Source: Staphylococcus pseudintermedius
Lineage (GTDB): Bacteria; Bacillota; Bacilli; Staphylococcales; Staphylococcaceae
Length of the DNA: 64,000 nucleotides
NCBI RefSeq assembly: GCF_001792775.2
Contig: NZ_MLGE02000004.1
Span: 165,800-229,799 of the forward strand
Direction: 5' to 3'
A model generated the notes under the pieces. That model was not told the origin of the DNA. It was given only the letters and a program-made list of their open reading frames with translations, and made no database searches. The translations under genes and the position numbers were made by a program. How positions within the stretch are numbered: the stretch's first letter is position 1; the number at the start of each line of letters is the position of its first letter. Shown piece by piece: positions 45,206 to 57,241 of the stretch.

Positions 45206-47611
45206 TTATCCACGTAATGTTGCACCTTGTGCTTCTAACACTGCAAGAATCGCTTGATGAACTTTTGTCACTTGTTCTTCTGTTAATGTATTATTTTCAT
45301 CTAAGTAAGTTAAACGAATGGCTACTGATTTTTTGCCTGGTTCCATATGTTCACCTTCATAAACATCAAATACACGGGCATCTTTTAAAATTGCACCACC
45401 ATTTTGATGAATCGTATGAACAAGGCTTGCGGCACGTACTTCTGACGCTACAACAAGTGCAATGTCACGTGTCACGCCCGGAAATTTCGGAATCGGTTGA
45501 TAGTTAATATAACCGACTGACTGTTGCATGATTTTTTCGTAATTGAGTTCAAAAACATACGCACGGCCTAAATCATATGTTTTCGCTACAGTTGGATGTA
45601 ATTCCCCGATAAAACCAATCGCTTCACCATTTAACGTCACTGCTGCAGTACGACCTGGGTGAAGACCATCGATTTGGGTTGTTCCATATTCAAAACGTAA
45701 TGCGAGTTGGTCAGCAATACGTTCGACAATACCTTTCACAAGATAAAAATCAACCACTTCTTTTTTACCTTGCCATGGATTAGATACATATTCTCCTGTC
45801 ATAATCCCACTTAAATATTCCACTTGTTCTGGTAATGTTTGGCCTTCTTGACCGAAAAAGACATTTCCTATTTCATAAAGTGCAATATCTTGATTTTTAC
45901 GCGCAACGTTATATTGCGTTGCGTCAATTAAATGTGGAATTAAGCTTTGACGTAATGTTGAATGGGCCTCACTCATCGGCATCAACAGTTCAACCGTTTG
46001 ATGCGTTGTTGTTGTAAATGCGGTTGCACGTTCACGATCCACTAATGAATACGTAATCGCTTGTGATAAACCCGCACCTTCTAATGTACGTTTCACGACA
46101 CGTGTTTTACGTTGACGGTCAGTCAGTGCACCACTTGTTACATCTTCAAATACTGGTAACGTCGATGGAATGTTATCGTAACCGTAAATACGTGCAATTT
46201 CTTCAATTAGATCCGCTTCAATCGTAATATCGCGACGACGCGATGGGACTTTTACATGAATGTCGTTATTCGTAATTTCAGTGTTAAAGCCAAGTTGTTC
46301 AAATACACGCACGATATCCGCTTCTGTCAAATCAAAGCCGACTGTACGATTTACTTTATCTGCTGTAATCGTAATATCTGTGACTAATGCACCTAAATCA
46401 CCGTCTGTCACACGGCCGTCTAACACTTGACCTTGTGCCAATGTTTCAAGTAAGAAACATGCACGATCAACAGCTTCATCTAAAAATTCAGTCGCAATGC
46501 CTTTTTCGAAACGACTTGATGATTCGCTACGTAAGTTTAAACGACGTGATGTATGACGAATCGCAACTGGGTTGAAAATCGCCCCTTCAACGATAACATT
46601 TTTAGTTTCTGGTGTTACTTCAGAGAAATCGCCACCCATCACACCACCAAGTGCAATCGGTTGTTGACCATTGGTAATGACGATATCGCTTGATAATAAT
46701 TCGCGTTCTTGATCATCTAAAGTTGTCATTTTTTCATTTTCATGAGCGAGTCGAACGACAATATCGTTTGACCCAATGTGATCTTTGTCAAACATGTGCA
46801 ATGGTTGACCGTATTCTAACATGACATAGTTTGAAATATCGACAACGTTATTAATTGGACGAATGCCTGCCTTCATTAAACGCGCTTGCATCCATTCGGG
46901 TGACGGTGCGATTTGGACATTTTCAACGACGCGTGCACTGTAGTATGGAACTTGTGTCGTATCTTCAACTTTGACCGTCAATGTTTCATGCGCTGCTTTC
47001 GGCTGTGCTGTCACTGTTGTTTCTGGTTTGCGAACTTGCTTATCGTACAAGGCAGCTGCCTCGTAAGCTGTTCCAATCATACTTAATGCATCAGAACGGT
47101 TCGGTGTTAAATCAAATTCCATCATTTGATCATCTAAATATAACGCTTTTAATGCATCTGTGCCTGGTTCAATAGCAGTCGCAAATTGATAAATGCCATC
47201 TTCAAACTTTTTCGGTACAACATTGCTTGGCAGACCGATTTCTTGAAGCGAACAAATCATACCTTCAGATACTTGGCCACGTAATTTAGCACGTTTAATT
47301 TTAATACCGCCTGGTAAACGACCGCCTACTTTTGCGACGATGACTGTTTGACCTGCACCTACGTTCGGCGCACCACAAACAATTTGTACAGGGGTCTCTT
47401 CACCGATATTCACTTGGCAAATGTTAAGTTTATCTGCATCTGGATGTGGTGCAATTTCTTCAACATAACCGACCACTAAATTTTTAATCTCTTTCGTAAA
47501 GTCTTGAATATCATCAACTTCAATTCCTGTACGCGTAATACGTTCCGCCAACGCCTCAATTGAAACATCTAAATCGACATATGTTTCTAACCATTCTTTA
47601 GATATTAACAT
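45206..47611 (-). CDS. pheT: phenylalanyl-tRNA synthetase beta subunit
   Basis: An 801-residue editing/tRNA-binding subunit. N-terminal EMAP-like tRNA-binding domain ([32 protein letters not shown]), B3/B4 editing domain ([15 protein letters not shown]), B5 domain ([25 protein letters not shown]), class II-like core and C-terminal anticodon-binding FDX-ACB ([14 protein letters not shown]). ATG 6 bp after GAGGTG is used; a GTG 9 bp upstream is rejected. Overlaps the pheS stop. Confidence 0.97.
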   Translation of the reverse strand: MLISKEWLETYVDLDVSIEALAERITRTGIEVDDIQDFTKEIKNLVVGYVEEIAPHPDADKLNICQVNIGEETPVQIVCGAPNVGAGQTVIVAKVGGRLPGGIKIKRAKLRGQVSEGMICSLQEIGLPSNVVPKKFEDGIYQFATAIEPGTDALKALYLDDQMMEFDLTPNRSDALSMIGTAYEAAALYDKQVRKPETTVTAQPKAAHETLTVKVEDTTQVPYYSARVVENVQIAPSPEWMQARLMKAGIRPINNVVDISNYVMLEYGQPLHMFDKDHIGSNDIVVRLAHENEKMTTLDDQERELLSSDIVITNGQQPIALGGVMGGDFSEVTPETKNVIVEGAIFNPVAIRHTSRRLNLRSESSSRFEKGIATEFLDEAVDRACFLLETLAQGQVLDGRVTDGDLGALVTDITITADKVNRTVGFDLTEADIVRVFEQLGFNTEITNNDIHVKVPSRRRDITIEADLIEEIARIYGYDNIPSTLPVFEDVTSGALTDRQRKTRVVKRTLEGAGLSQAITYSLVDRERATAFTTTTHQTVELLMPMSEAHSTLRQSLIPHLIDATQYNVARKNQDIALYEIGNVFFGQEGQTLPEQVEYLSGIMTGEYVSNPWQGKKEVVDFYLVKGIVERIADQLALRFEYGTTQIDGLHPGRTAAVTLNGEAIGFIGELHPTVAKTYDLGRAYVFELNYEKIMQQSVGYINYQPIPKFPGVTRDIALVVASEVRAASLVHTIHQNGGAILKDARVFDVYEGEHMEPGKKSVAIRLTYLDENNTLTEEQVTKVHQAILAVLEAQGATLRG

Positions 47612-48668
47612 GTTGTTCACCTCTATCTTCTACTGCTTTAAATTGATTTAAGAAACGGATATCGTTCGTATAGAAATGACGGATATCTTCAATACCATAT
47701 TTCAACATCGCGATACGATCAGGCCCCATTCCAAACGCAAAACCTGAATATTTTTTCGAATCAAAGCCTGCCATTTCAAGTACGTTCGGATGTACCATAC
47801 CTGCTCCTAAAATTTCAATCCAGCCAGTATGTTTACACACGTTACAGCCTTTACCCTTACATTTAAAACATGACACGTCAACTTCCACAGACGGTTCAGT
47901 AAATGGGAAATAACTTGGACGTAAACGAATTTCACGATCTGCACCAAACAGTGATTTCGCTAATAATTCGAGTGTTCCTTTTAAATCACTCATTTTAATG
48001 TTTTCGTCGACCACGAGCCCTTCGATTTGTGTAAATTGATGACTATGTGTCGCGTCGTCAGAGTCACGTCGATACACTTTACCCGGGCAAATGATTTTCA
48101 CTGGGCCTTGACCATTACGTTGCTCCATTGTACGCGCTTGTACGGGTGACGTATGAGTACGTAACAATACTTCTTCAGTAATGTAAAAACTATCCTGCAT
48201 ATCGCGCGCTGGATGTGATTTCGGTAAGTTGAGTGCTTCGAAGTTGTAGTAATCTTGTTCCACTTCAAATCCTGTCACAATTTCATAACCTAAACCTAAA
48301 AATAAGTCTTCAATTTCTTCAACTGTACGTGTTAAAGGATGTTGTGCTCCCGTTGCGACTGTACGCCCTGGTAATGTCACATCGATCGACTCTTCTGCTA
48401 ATTGTTGATTTAATTGTGCTTCAGCAAGTAGCGTTTGACGTTCAGCAACCGCCCCTTCAATCGCTTGACGCACTTCATTGACTCTTTGGCCATATGCAGG
48501 TCTGTCTTCTTTCGGCAAGTCTTTCATTTGTTTCATCAGACCTGTCACTTGACCTTTTTTACCTAAATATTTGACCTTAACATCTTGTAACGCTTTTTCA
48601 TCTTGTGCTTGTTCAATATCAGTCATTGCTTCATTTTTGATTTGAATCATTGCTTCATTCTGCACCAT
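47598..48668 (-). CDS. pheS: phenylalanyl-tRNA synthetase alpha subunit
   Basis: A 356-residue catalytic subunit charging tRNA-Phe. N-terminal coiled coil, class II motif region [31 protein letters not shown], motif 2 [16 protein letters not shown], and motif 3 [18 protein letters not shown]. The second ATG, 7 bp from GGAGG, is preferred. Transcribed with pheT under the T-box upstream. Confidence 0.97.
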   Translation of the reverse strand: MVQNEAMIQIKNEAMTDIEQAQDEKALQDVKVKYLGKKGQVTGLMKQMKDLPKEDRPAYGQRVNEVRQAIEGAVAERQTLLAEAQLNQQLAEESIDVTLPGRTVATGAQHPLTRTVEEIEDLFLGLGYEIVTGFEVEQDYYNFEALNLPKSHPARDMQDSFYITEEVLLRTHTSPVQARTMEQRNGQGPVKIICPGKVYRRDSDDATHSHQFTQIEGLVVDENIKMSDLKGTLELLAKSLFGADREIRLRPSYFPFTEPSVEVDVSCFKCKGKGCNVCKHTGWIEILGAGMVHPNVLEMAGFDSKKYSGFAFGMGPDRIAMLKYGIEDIRHFYTNDIRFLNQFKAVEDRGEQHVNI

Positions 48669-48778
48669 TGTCATTCCTCCTTTAATTCTTTAACGCCATT
48701 CATACTGAAACCTCTTTATCGCACTTCATTTTGTCAACTGTCGGATATGTCTTTTGCCCTCAATCACAGCGCACACAA

Positions 48779-49060
48779 ATAAAAAAGACTCCGCCCGCAC
48801 TATTGGGACGAAATCTCTTCCGTGGTACCACCCAGTTTTATGTATCCAAGACACATACACTCTGAATTCATATTGATAACGGATTTTACTTCCGACTTAA
48901 ATCTCTTTAAGTAGCTAAAAAGGTGAAAAAAACTATGTAGATTGAGTCCAACTCACAGTTTATGCCAGACCTCCCTGAACAATCTCGATAATAGTTTACG
49001 TCTTTTTATCAGCAGTTTGTTGAATTGTTAATACGTCTATTATATACATGCGTTCATCAA
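48779..49060 (-). promoter_or_regulatory. T-box riboswitch (tRNA-Phe) of pheST
   Basis: The minus strand holds the T-box core TGGGTGGTACCACG (around 48821-48834) followed by a terminator hairpin with GC-rich arms and TTTTTT (48781-48816). A structured leader of about 230 nt lies upstream. Uncharged tRNA-Phe should pair with the T-box and stop the terminator forming, raising pheST expression. I did not assign the specifier codon with certainty. Confidence 0.88.
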
Positions 49061-49075
49061 GGGTCAACCCAAAGT

Positions 49076-49822
49076 CTAACCCTTTAAATAAAACATTAAA
49101 ATCCCTGCAGCGACGGCAACATTTAAACTCTCAGCTTGTCCATAAATTGGAATAATCAAGTTTTGTGTCGTATGCGCTAATAAATCCATCGCGACACCTT
49201 CCCCTTCATTGCCGAGGATGAGTGCAAATGTATCTTGTTGGCTAGCGACTTGATGATACGTCGTTGCATCTTGGAGCGCAGTCCCATATATTGGTCCTTT
49301 AAACGATGACATCCAAGCTGACATGTCATCTACATATTGAATTGGAATGTGAAAGACGCTACCTTGACTAGCACGTAATACTTTATCTTGGTAGACATCA
49401 GCAGTTCCTTTCGTCATCACTATTAAGTCTAACCCTGCTGCATCAGCCGTACGAATCATCGTGCCGAGGTTACCTGGGTCTTGAATACGATCTAAAATTA
49501 ACACTTGTTTTGCTGCAGTGACATCAACTTGCGGCTTTTCAATGATTGCAAATATCCCTTGAGGTGTGACAGTTCCTGATAATGTTTCAGCGACTTTTTG
49601 CGTAATTTCGTATACTTCCTCTGCCGCTTCAATGAGTTCTGTCGGCACACGGCTCGGCTCAATCATAAACAATTGCGTCACCTTAATTTGACTTTCGACC
49701 GCTTCTTCAATTAAATGAAATCCTTCTAGAATTGCAAGCCCTTGCTTATCGCGTTCTTTTTTCTTTTTTAATTTATTGTAATTTTTAATTTTAGGATTTT
49801 GTATCGATGTAATAGCTTCCAT
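49076..49822 (-). CDS. SpoU/TrmH-family RNA 2'-O-methyltransferase
   Basis: A 248-residue SPOUT methyltransferase with an N-terminal substrate-binding domain (about 1-95: ITSIQNPKIKNYNKL) and the knotted C-terminal domain: LDRIQDPGNLGTMIRTADAAG (motif 1, quoted in part, about residue 115), ALILGNEGEGVA (motif 2) and IPIYGQAESLNVAVAAGI (motif 3). Likely 23S rRNA target; exact nucleotide unknown. Convergence with S. aureus order except that the isd genes are absent next to it. Confidence 0.9.
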   Translation of the reverse strand: MEAITSIQNPKIKNYNKLKKKKERDKQGLAILEGFHLIEEAVESQIKVTQLFMIEPSRVPTELIEAAEEVYEITQKVAETLSGTVTPQGIFAIIEKPQVDVTAAKQVLILDRIQDPGNLGTMIRTADAAGLDLIVMTKGTADVYQDKVLRASQGSVFHIPIQYVDDMSAWMSSFKGPIYGTALQDATTYHQVASQQDTFALILGNEGEGVAMDLLAHTTQNLIIPIYGQAESLNVAVAAGILMFYLKG

Positions 49823-49863
49823 TTTGGGTTCATCTCATTTCATCTTATGTTCATGTACTGCTC

Positions 49864-49905
49864 AAAAAATAGGACTGGAACAGTGATTGTTCCAGTCCTA
49901 TTTTA
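49864..49905. terminator. rpmF terminator
   Basis: ATAGGACTGGAACA / TGTTCCAGTCCTAT perfect stem with A/T-runs on both sides, between rpmF and the methyltransferase start. Confidence 0.85.
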
Positions 49906-49935
49906 CATTAATATCCAGTTACTGTAAAAAGTCTA

Positions 49936-50109
49936 TTATTTAGAAACGACTTCTTCACCTTTGTATGAACCACAGTTTGGACATACACGGTGAGATAATT
50001 TTAATTCACCACAGTTTGGGCATTCTTGCATGCCTGGTATTGCTAATTTAAAATGTGTACGGCGTTTGTTTTTTCTTGTTTTAGAAGTTCTTCTTTTTGG
50101 TACTGCCAT
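49936..50109 (-). CDS. rpmF: 50S ribosomal protein L32
   Basis: A 57-residue L32: [19 protein letters not shown] start and a four-Cys zinc ribbon in [19 protein letters not shown], i.e. the zinc-containing form. The short ATG start after GGGAGG is used. Co-transcribed with the DUF177 gene just upstream, the usual arrangement. Confidence 0.96.
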   Translation of the reverse strand: MAVPKRRTSKTRKNKRRTHFKLAIPGMQECPNCGELKLSHRVCPNCGSYKGEEVVSK

Positions 50110-50165
50110 GGTTAGTTCATCCTCCCTTTTATTCGATTCATTTGACGCATCGTAGTTCAAAAAAC

Positions 50166-50705
50166 TTAGCGTGCATGATTACTATCATCGTATAATTGTT
50201 GTAATTTCTGAAGCCTTGGATCGACATTCACATGTGATTCATCTTGAGATGGGTCGTTATCCAAATTATCTTCGTCAATAACTTCCCAACCTTGACCACC
50301 AGTAAGCATTTGATCGCTGTCATCCGCAACGACACGCATTGGTTTCTCAAGCATAACAATCTCTTCGGCAATTTCACGAAGATCAATCATACCATTAGTG
50401 ACAAGATGATAATGTTCATCGTCCTCATCCTCATACAAACCATCTAAATCAAACACTTCCGTTGTTGTTGCATCCAACGGCACATCTACAGGCACTAACG
50501 TACGCGCGCACGCCATCTTATATTGCCCAGTTAAATGCATTGTCGCAACAACCTCATTCGATTTAACAATCAACTCACCCTCGATATCAATCGGTGACAA
50601 GTCTAATAGATCCAAGTTTTGAATCAGATGGTTAAACGTTACGGTCTGATTAAATTTAAAAGGTTGTCCTTGGTATTTTCTCAATTGTGTTATTGACCAC
50701 TTCAT
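50166..50705 (-). CDS. YceD/DUF177 family protein
   Basis: A 179-residue DUF177 protein, acidic, with the conserved core [23 protein letters not shown] segment ([19 protein letters not shown]) and [19 protein letters not shown]. The family is linked to 23S rRNA processing/ribosome assembly in bacteria and plants; it sits before rpmF almost everywhere. Normal family Cys residues are reduced to one here. Confidence 0.88.
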   Translation of the reverse strand: MKWSITQLRKYQGQPFKFNQTVTFNHLIQNLDLLDLSPIDIEGELIVKSNEVVATMHLTGQYKMACARTLVPVDVPLDATTTEVFDLDGLYEDEDDEHYHLVTNGMIDLREIAEEIVMLEKPMRVVADDSDQMLTGGQGWEVIDEDNLDNDPSQDESHVNVDPRLQKLQQLYDDSNHAR

Positions 50706-50825
50706 ATGGCTTCACCTCTAACAAGCACAAAATTTATTTTAACTATTGATAGTTAAGTTGTCAAGATTTTTTCTTAACATCTTAAGTTCTGATACAATAT
50801 TCATAATGAGACACGAAAGGACAGA

Positions 50826-51968
50826 ATGCAAATGAAAAGTGTCGCAATGATTACAGAGTATCACCCTTTTCATCACGGCCATCTCTATCATGCGCAACAA
50901 AGTAAAAAACTTTCTCAAAGTGACGTTGCAATTGCCATCATGAGTGGCCAATTTATGATGCGTGGGTTGCCCGCGATGTACAACAAATTTAAACGTGCAC
51001 AAATGGCTACAGTAGGTGTTGATTTAGTAGTCGAAATGCCATTAGTCGGCTCACTATCATCGAGTGACATTTTCGCTCAAACCGGTGTTAAAGTAGCAGA
51101 CTATTTACAAACTGATGTGTTAAGTTTCGGAAGTGAAAGCGGTGACCTATCACAATTAGAGCACGCCGCGCAACAACTTATTCAACTCGAGCAAACATCC
51201 GCTTTTCAAACAGCAATCAAATCAGGGAAAAGTTATGCCAGAATCGCAGCGGAAACATTGCAAAGCGACCTATTAAGTACACCGAATAACATTTTGGCTA
51301 TCGCCTACTTGAAGCAATTGCACTTACAACGCAGTAGCATGCAACCGATGACCGTAACGCGTGCACACGCCCAACACCACGATTCCGAAATGCATCACAC
51401 CTCCATCGCGAGTGGTACAGCGATTCGCGAAGGCATCATGAGTGGCGATCGGACATGGCAAAAAATGGTACCTGAACAAAACATACCTTTAATGACCATC
51501 CCATTTCACGATCAACAGCGTTTATTCGATTTGATTAAATTTGCGATTTTGCAACATACACCTGAAACATTAAAGCAAATTTATACGATGAGTGAAGGTT
51601 TTGAAAATCGTTTATACCGTGCAGCGTTGTCAGCAACAGATTACACAACTTTTATGCACGCATTAAAAACGAAGCGTTATACTTATACCCATATTCAACG
51701 TATTTTAATGAATGTGTTGTTGCATTTTCAATATGCTGATGTTACCGAAGACGTCCATGCCGTAAGAGTATTGGCAATGACGCCTCAAGGGCAACGCTAC
51801 TTGAAATATTTAAAAGTACATTTTCCAGAACGCCGCATCGTCACATCGATTCATCGTGAGACGGCAAAGCTATTTCCAAACGAAGTGAAAGCAACAAATA
51901 TTTATAACGTTTTAACGGGCGATACTATGACCGACTTTAATACACCTGTGTATATTCGCAAGCGTTAA
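50826..51968 (+). CDS. tmcAL: tRNA(Met) cytidine acetate ligase
   Basis: A 380-residue nucleotidyltransferase-fold enzyme that uses acetate and ATP to acetylate the wobble C34 of elongator tRNA-Met. N-terminal ITEYHPFHHGHLYH carries the HxGH motif; AIMSGQFMMRGLPA and VEMPLVGSLSSSDIFA follow, as does SGTAIREGI. Either of two ATGs six bases apart could start it; AAAGGA lies 4 bp from the first and 10 bp from the second. Divergent from DUF177. Confidence 0.9.
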   Translation: MQMKSVAMITEYHPFHHGHLYHAQQSKKLSQSDVAIAIMSGQFMMRGLPAMYNKFKRAQMATVGVDLVVEMPLVGSLSSSDIFAQTGVKVADYLQTDVLSFGSESGDLSQLEHAAQQLIQLEQTSAFQTAIKSGKSYARIAAETLQSDLLSTPNNILAIAYLKQLHLQRSSMQPMTVTRAHAQHHDSEMHHTSIASGTAIREGIMSGDRTWQKMVPEQNIPLMTIPFHDQQRLFDLIKFAILQHTPETLKQIYTMSEGFENRLYRAALSATDYTTFMHALKTKRYTYTHIQRILMNVLLHFQYADVTEDVHAVRVLAMTPQGQRYLKYLKVHFPERRIVTSIHRETAKLFPNEVKATNIYNVLTGDTMTDFNTPVYIRKR

Positions 51969-52071
51969 ATCATTAAAATATCATGCTGCCTTAAATATGT
52001 TTTATTTTCGGCATCAACTTCAACTATTTTAATTCGGACTGTCAACGCATTGTATTCTAAAATCTTAAGAA

Positions 52072-52112
52072 AAGGGCTAGAGGCAAAAAATATTTTTCAC
52101 CTAGCCCTTCCT
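52072..52112. terminator. terminator between tmcAL and coaD
   Basis: AAGGGCTAG / CTAGCCCTT stem with T-rich flanks, in a 333-bp gap between convergent genes. Elsewhere in the gap I see only a fragmentary minus-strand frame without a ribosome site. Confidence 0.65.
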
Positions 52113-52301
52113 AATATATATCAATCGTATTAGCATAATCAAAATCCAAACTTATTTTGGCACAATACATTTGATAGTGATGACAATTTGACCTTTTACC
52201 GAATAAGATCTTAATGATGTCTCACCATCTTTTTAATGCTTAATTAACCGTATACTTCTATTGTTTTCTCAAAAGCAATATCTGGGTCATTCGTTTCCAT
52301 T

Positions 52302-53337
<1,036 letters not shown>

Positions 53338-53399
53338 GTTTTTACACTTCCAATCCGATTTCATTTTTAATATACTTTGTTTTAAGAGGAGGAACCCAA

Positions 53400-53789
53400 A
53401 TGCAACAATCTTTTATCGTTTTAGGACACGGATTGACGGATCTGTACGAATTTAAAACGCTCATTGAATATAATCATGAACGTATCGATCGCATCGTCTT
53501 TTTCCATACACCAAAGTCCACACATCAATTGACATCTGTGGCGATCATTATGCAGCCTACTGAAGGGCGTAAGTTTCAAGCCATGTATATCATGTTAGAT
53601 GCCTTGCGTTATCCTTATCCCGAAAGCAATCGTAAATATGAGCTCATTCAATCATATGCAGCACCCTACCATATCGAAATGGTCGGTGTAGATGTCCATG
53701 CACCCGATGACTATCCTGAGCTTGATTTATACTTTAACTATTTAAAAAGTGTATTACGCTTGCAACATTGGATTCCCGCACTGGAATAA
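53400..53789 (+). CDS. conserved hypothetical protein
   Basis: A 129-residue protein conserved in staphylococci at this place between rsmD and ylbG. It begins MQQSFIVLGHGLTDLYEF and has alternating beta strands and helices (RIVFFHTPK, VAIIMQPT) but no motif I recognise and no signal peptide or membrane helix. AAGAGGAGG precedes the ATG. Divergent from rsmD, convergent with ylbG. Confidence 0.8.
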   Translation: MQQSFIVLGHGLTDLYEFKTLIEYNHERIDRIVFFHTPKSTHQLTSVAIIMQPTEGRKFQAMYIMLDALRYPYPESNRKYELIQSYAAPYHIEMVGVDVHAPDDYPELDLYFNYLKSVLRLQHWIPALE

Positions 53790-53791
53790 GG

Positions 53792-54037
53792 TTATTCATT
53801 TGCTTCTTTTGGATATTCTTGTTTCAAATCTTTATAAGGTGAGCCGACCACGCGAATGACATATTTCAGTTTCATCAGGCGCGTCACCACATCGTCAATA
53901 TCCTTTTGATTCACATACATCGATACGTATTTTTGTTGTGAATTCGTATAGACAATGTGACCATATTTTCGAATATGACGTTCATGCTTCATGTTTTTAA
54001 GATAAATAATTATATTTTCACGTTGTATGATATCCAT
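53792..54037 (-). CDS. YlbG family protein (DUF2129)
   Basis: An 81-residue basic protein: RENIIIYLKNMKHERHIRKYG then VSMYVNQKDIDDVVTRLMKL and VVGSPYKDLK. Matches the YlbG/UPF0298 family found near ylbF and coaD in Bacilli; function unknown. Its start is divergent from the GDPD gene. Confidence 0.85.
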   Translation of the reverse strand: MDIIQRENIIIYLKNMKHERHIRKYGHIVYTNSQQKYVSMYVNQKDIDDVVTRLMKLKYVIRVVGSPYKDLKQEYPKEANE

Positions 54038-54130
54038 TTTTTCACCTCGAATTTCACATTATTATCGTACCATGTGCCGCTAACTACGGAAAGCATAAGT
54101 ATCACTTTATTCTATAGGAGGTATTAGACT

Positions 54131-55057
54131 ATGACACGCAAATCGCAAATTTTAAAAGGAATGCTATTCGGTGCTGTTTCCATGGTGACTGGTGCCGTAT
54201 TACTTCAAAAGACTACAAAAACACCTACACTTCGAACGATACCGTCATTTTTTAGTGGCCAAGCGCCTTACCTATTCAGTCATCGTGGTGGCATGGGTGA
54301 ACGTCCTGAGTCAACTGCACTGGCATTTGATTATTCTGTGCAGATGCAATTGACTGGTTTCGAAACAGATATTCGTATTTCTAAAGACGAACAAGTGATT
54401 GTCTTTCACGATGCTGAAGTGGATCGTACAACAAATGGTTCTGGGCCCGTTAGCGCACATACACTTGATGCATTGAAAGCGTTAGATGCGGGTTACCATT
54501 TTAAAGATATTAACGGCGACCGTCCTTACCAAAATCACCCAGATGCAAAAATTTTAACAATGGGTGAGCTTTTGTCGCGTTACCCTGAACAACTTGTGAA
54601 TATTGATATTAAAGATCATCCAGATAGCTATGAAGGACAAATTGCTGCTCAACGCTTATACGATGTCATTGTACAACATGAAGCTAAATCACGGGTACTC
54701 GTCACAAGTTTTTATCGCGAACAAATTGAACGTTTCCATAAAATTAGCCAAGGAACTGTAGCAATTGGGGCAAGCCAAGCTGAAGTGACAGAGGGCATTT
54801 TAAAACTTTATTCAGGGTTGAAACACTTTTATCACGGAAAAGCGCAAACATTCCAAATGCCAACACACTTCCATGGTATTCCGCTCGTTCAACCGAAGCT
54901 GATTCAATGGTTGAACAACACGAATCGAATGCCGGGCTATTATGACGTTAATAGTGTCGATTTAATGCACCATCTTGTGTCGCTAGGTGTGCATACTATC
55001 GTGACAGATCGCCCATCACTCGGTCGTCAGTTTCTCACTGCCTATCGCCAACAATAG
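54131..55057 (+). CDS. glycerophosphodiester phosphodiesterase, membrane-anchored or secreted
   Basis: A 308-residue GDPD-family enzyme. N-terminal hydrophobic segment (MLFGAVSMVTGAVLL, about residues 11-25) suggests a signal anchor. Catalytic features: FSHRGGMGERPESTALAF (His-Arg and Glu), GFETDIRISKDEQVIVFHDAEVDRTT (quoted as two parts: ETDIRISKD and VFHDAEVDRTT). Hydrolyses glycerophosphodiesters, possibly from teichoic acid or lipid turnover, to glycerol-3-phosphate. Confidence 0.9.
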   Translation: MTRKSQILKGMLFGAVSMVTGAVLLQKTTKTPTLRTIPSFFSGQAPYLFSHRGGMGERPESTALAFDYSVQMQLTGFETDIRISKDEQVIVFHDAEVDRTTNGSGPVSAHTLDALKALDAGYHFKDINGDRPYQNHPDAKILTMGELLSRYPEQLVNIDIKDHPDSYEGQIAAQRLYDVIVQHEAKSRVLVTSFYREQIERFHKISQGTVAIGASQAEVTEGILKLYSGLKHFYHGKAQTFQMPTHFHGIPLVQPKLIQWLNNTNRMPGYYDVNSVDLMHHLVSLGVHTIVTDRPSLGRQFLTAYRQQ

Positions 55058-55067
55058 CCTTAATACA

Positions 55068-55107
55068 GTGAAGTGGTTAGGATAATATTTCCTAACCACT
55101 TTTATGA
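55068..55107. terminator. GDPD/ylbF terminator
   Basis: AAGTGGTTAGG / CCTAACCACTT perfect stem between convergent GDPD and ylbF genes, T-run on the plus side. Confidence 0.8.
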
Positions 55108-55127
55108 TATATTCAATTTTCATTTAC

Positions 55128-55568
55128 TTAAACTCGGCATTGACACGTCGCACCTGTAGCACATCCCCCACCTGTCGTTAACGCTTCAAACAACGGCGTT
55201 CCCGCATCGATTTTGACATGCTCTGATACGCTTGTCGCAATCATCGTAACAATCTCATCCAATAATTGTTGAAGTGCCGTTTCACTTTGCTTAAATGCGA
55301 CAACAGTATCATGCATTTCATATTCCCGCTTCAGTCGTCTCGTCGTTAGCATCACTTCTTGATAATCAGGGTGATAACGTCCAAATCGTTGCACTTCATC
55401 ATAATTAATCTTACTTTTCAAAAACTGACCATATAATCGTTGTGCTTCTCGATCTTCCACTAAAGCTTGTTTTGCTTTTTGATAAGTAATAAACAAATCA
55501 GATTGGCGAATTTGATCGGCTAAGTCATCGGTTTGATCAAGTACTTGCATCAACGGTTCATCGTACAT
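55128..55568 (-). CDS. YlbF-family protein (RicF-like)
   Basis: A 146-residue helical YlbF/YmcA-fold protein (KAKQALVEDREAQRLYGQFL). The C-terminus GGGCATGATCQC holds three cysteines, which fits the iron-sulfur cluster-binding tail of YlbF in the RicAFT complex that guides RNase Y. It follows the CAP-domain gene with 1 bp between, same strand. Confidence 0.85.
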   Translation of the reverse strand: MYDEPLMQVLDQTDDLADQIRQSDLFITYQKAKQALVEDREAQRLYGQFLKSKINYDEVQRFGRYHPDYQEVMLTTRRLKREYEMHDTVVAFKQSETALQQLLDEIVTMIATSVSEHVKIDAGTPLFEALTTGGGCATGATCQCRV

Positions 55569-55569
55569 G

Positions 55570-56637
55570 TTACGCGTTCTCCCCTTTCTCTAGAAAGATT
55601 AACATATAGTATTGGTACTGAACTTCTCCACCCATTTCAACATACTTTGCATTGAGCATACGTGAACGGTGAACATCTGAATTAATCCAACTGTGTACCA
55701 ACGTAGGGACATCGTTAAAGTTATACCCTACATTCTGAGAAACAGATTGATAGTTAAGTGGTGTTTGTTTCATCAAATTAATCAAATTCTCTTCTGTAAA
55801 TTCCGTATTTTTTTGATTACCATAATTAAACAAATCAACCGTTGCGACATTTTCAAGCGTATCATTCACTTTTAAAGGTTGACGTTCATTCAGTTGACGC
55901 ATTTCATTCGTTAATTCGTATAACGTGAGTCGCTCATTCACATTTTGATCTGCAGGACGCGCTCCTTCTTCTGATGCTTCTGTTTCTTGAGACGTCGTTT
56001 CTTCATTATTTTGTGCATACGGATTCATATCTGCCAAAGCTTCTTTATCTAAATAGCGTAATCCGAGTACTTTATTTTTTTGTTGATCTATAAACACTTG
56101 CGCAAATGTATCATCAAACTGGATTAAAGCTTGTGTTTTAACGTCTTTATCCGATAGTTCGTAATGATACGTTTGTCCATTCACTTTAAATTGAGGCTCT
56201 GTATTGATTGAAAATTTATCAAACAAATCGGACGCTTGTTCATTAATTTTAATAGGCCCCGTTAATTTTTCCGTATTTTTGCCCGTCACATAAACAGATT
56301 TCACTTTGTCATCTTTAACCGCAAAAATAATATACCGTTTGTCACCTTTATAAATGTATTTACGATAGCCTTGCTGAAAAGAATAAATGCGATCCGGTGT
56401 TCCAAATTGTGATGTGATTTGATTAAGTGATTTGCCGATATACGTTCCGACACCACTTTCCAATGGCGGATTCTGCCCCTCATTTTGGTTCACATTTTTA
56501 GGCTTTTCTGGTTGTTGATGATTGGCGCGATTTGGGTTTTCTAGTACATCAAATTCAAGTTGAGGGGAATAAAATAAATAGACTAAAAAGCCGACTAATA
56601 ACAACACCGCTAATACTTTAATCAATTTTCTTCGCAT
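55570..56637 (-). CDS. CAP (SCP)-domain protein with CAP-associated N-terminal domain
   Basis: A 355-residue exported protein. Signal anchor at residues 4-23 (KLIKVLAVLLLVGFLVYLF), low-complexity linker, a CAP-associated domain (about 60-200: IGKSLNQITSQFGTPDRIY), a Glu/Thr-rich spacer and a C-terminal CAP domain (ELTNEMRQLNERQPLKV, VATVDLFNYGN, SQNVGYNF, WINSDVHRSRML). Function unknown; SCP-like domains act outside the cell. Confidence 0.88.
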   Translation of the reverse strand: MRRKLIKVLAVLLLVGFLVYLFYSPQLEFDVLENPNRANHQQPEKPKNVNQNEGQNPPLESGVGTYIGKSLNQITSQFGTPDRIYSFQQGYRKYIYKGDKRYIIFAVKDDKVKSVYVTGKNTEKLTGPIKINEQASDLFDKFSINTEPQFKVNGQTYHYELSDKDVKTQALIQFDDTFAQVFIDQQKNKVLGLRYLDKEALADMNPYAQNNEETTSQETEASEEGARPADQNVNERLTLYELTNEMRQLNERQPLKVNDTLENVATVDLFNYGNQKNTEFTEENLINLMKQTPLNYQSVSQNVGYNFNDVPTLVHSWINSDVHRSRMLNAKYVEMGGEVQYQYYMLIFLEKGENA

Positions 56638-57241
56638 ACGTTCCCCCCCTCATTTTCATTATCATTTTATTTCAATTAATATAGATAAAATCGTTCATAT
56701 TGACTTATCCGACTTTAAAACTCACTTTTCATTATAAAACATTCAACCACTTTGTGAATGGGCAAAGTTAAAAAATAACCAATCCACTGATTTCACTTTA
56801 TCGTATCACTGTTGAAAAAGACTTTCTACTATTAACAAAATAGACGTCGAAATTTTGTCATACACGCATATCAAACTTCGTCACCTTGTCATATGCTTCA
56901 ATTGAAGTACAATGACAGTTGAGCTCTAAATGTCAGCACTATATACCTCATACGCTCTATAAATTCTACACATTTAATTAGAATCTCAAAATAGCTTGAT
57001 GACTGACTTTATAAACAATCCCTTATTTATTCACTATGATTTTTCCAGGTTTTTAAAAGCCTTTTGATTTACAATTAATTGTATGGTTATGGAAACTGTT
57101 TAAAGTAAAACATGCGGCTGCGTTTTACCTCTTTTTTGTTTTTAACGGTATTGAGCGAAATTAAAATAGAAAACACTTACTTTTAAATTGGCTCTATTCA
57201 TATCAATGATTCATCAAATGATTGACTTCAATGTGCAAATA
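56638..57241. other. 640-bp intergenic region without genes
   Basis: AT-rich and full of stops on all frames. A minus-strand AAATGATAATGAAAATGA near 56655 partly resembles a Fur box upstream of the CAP gene, but only one half fits well. No repeat or RNA gene recognised. Confidence 0.4.

Noticed and set aside
56650..56672. Fur box before the CAP-domain gene
   Set aside because: Only one half-site fits; such AT-rich matches are common by chance.
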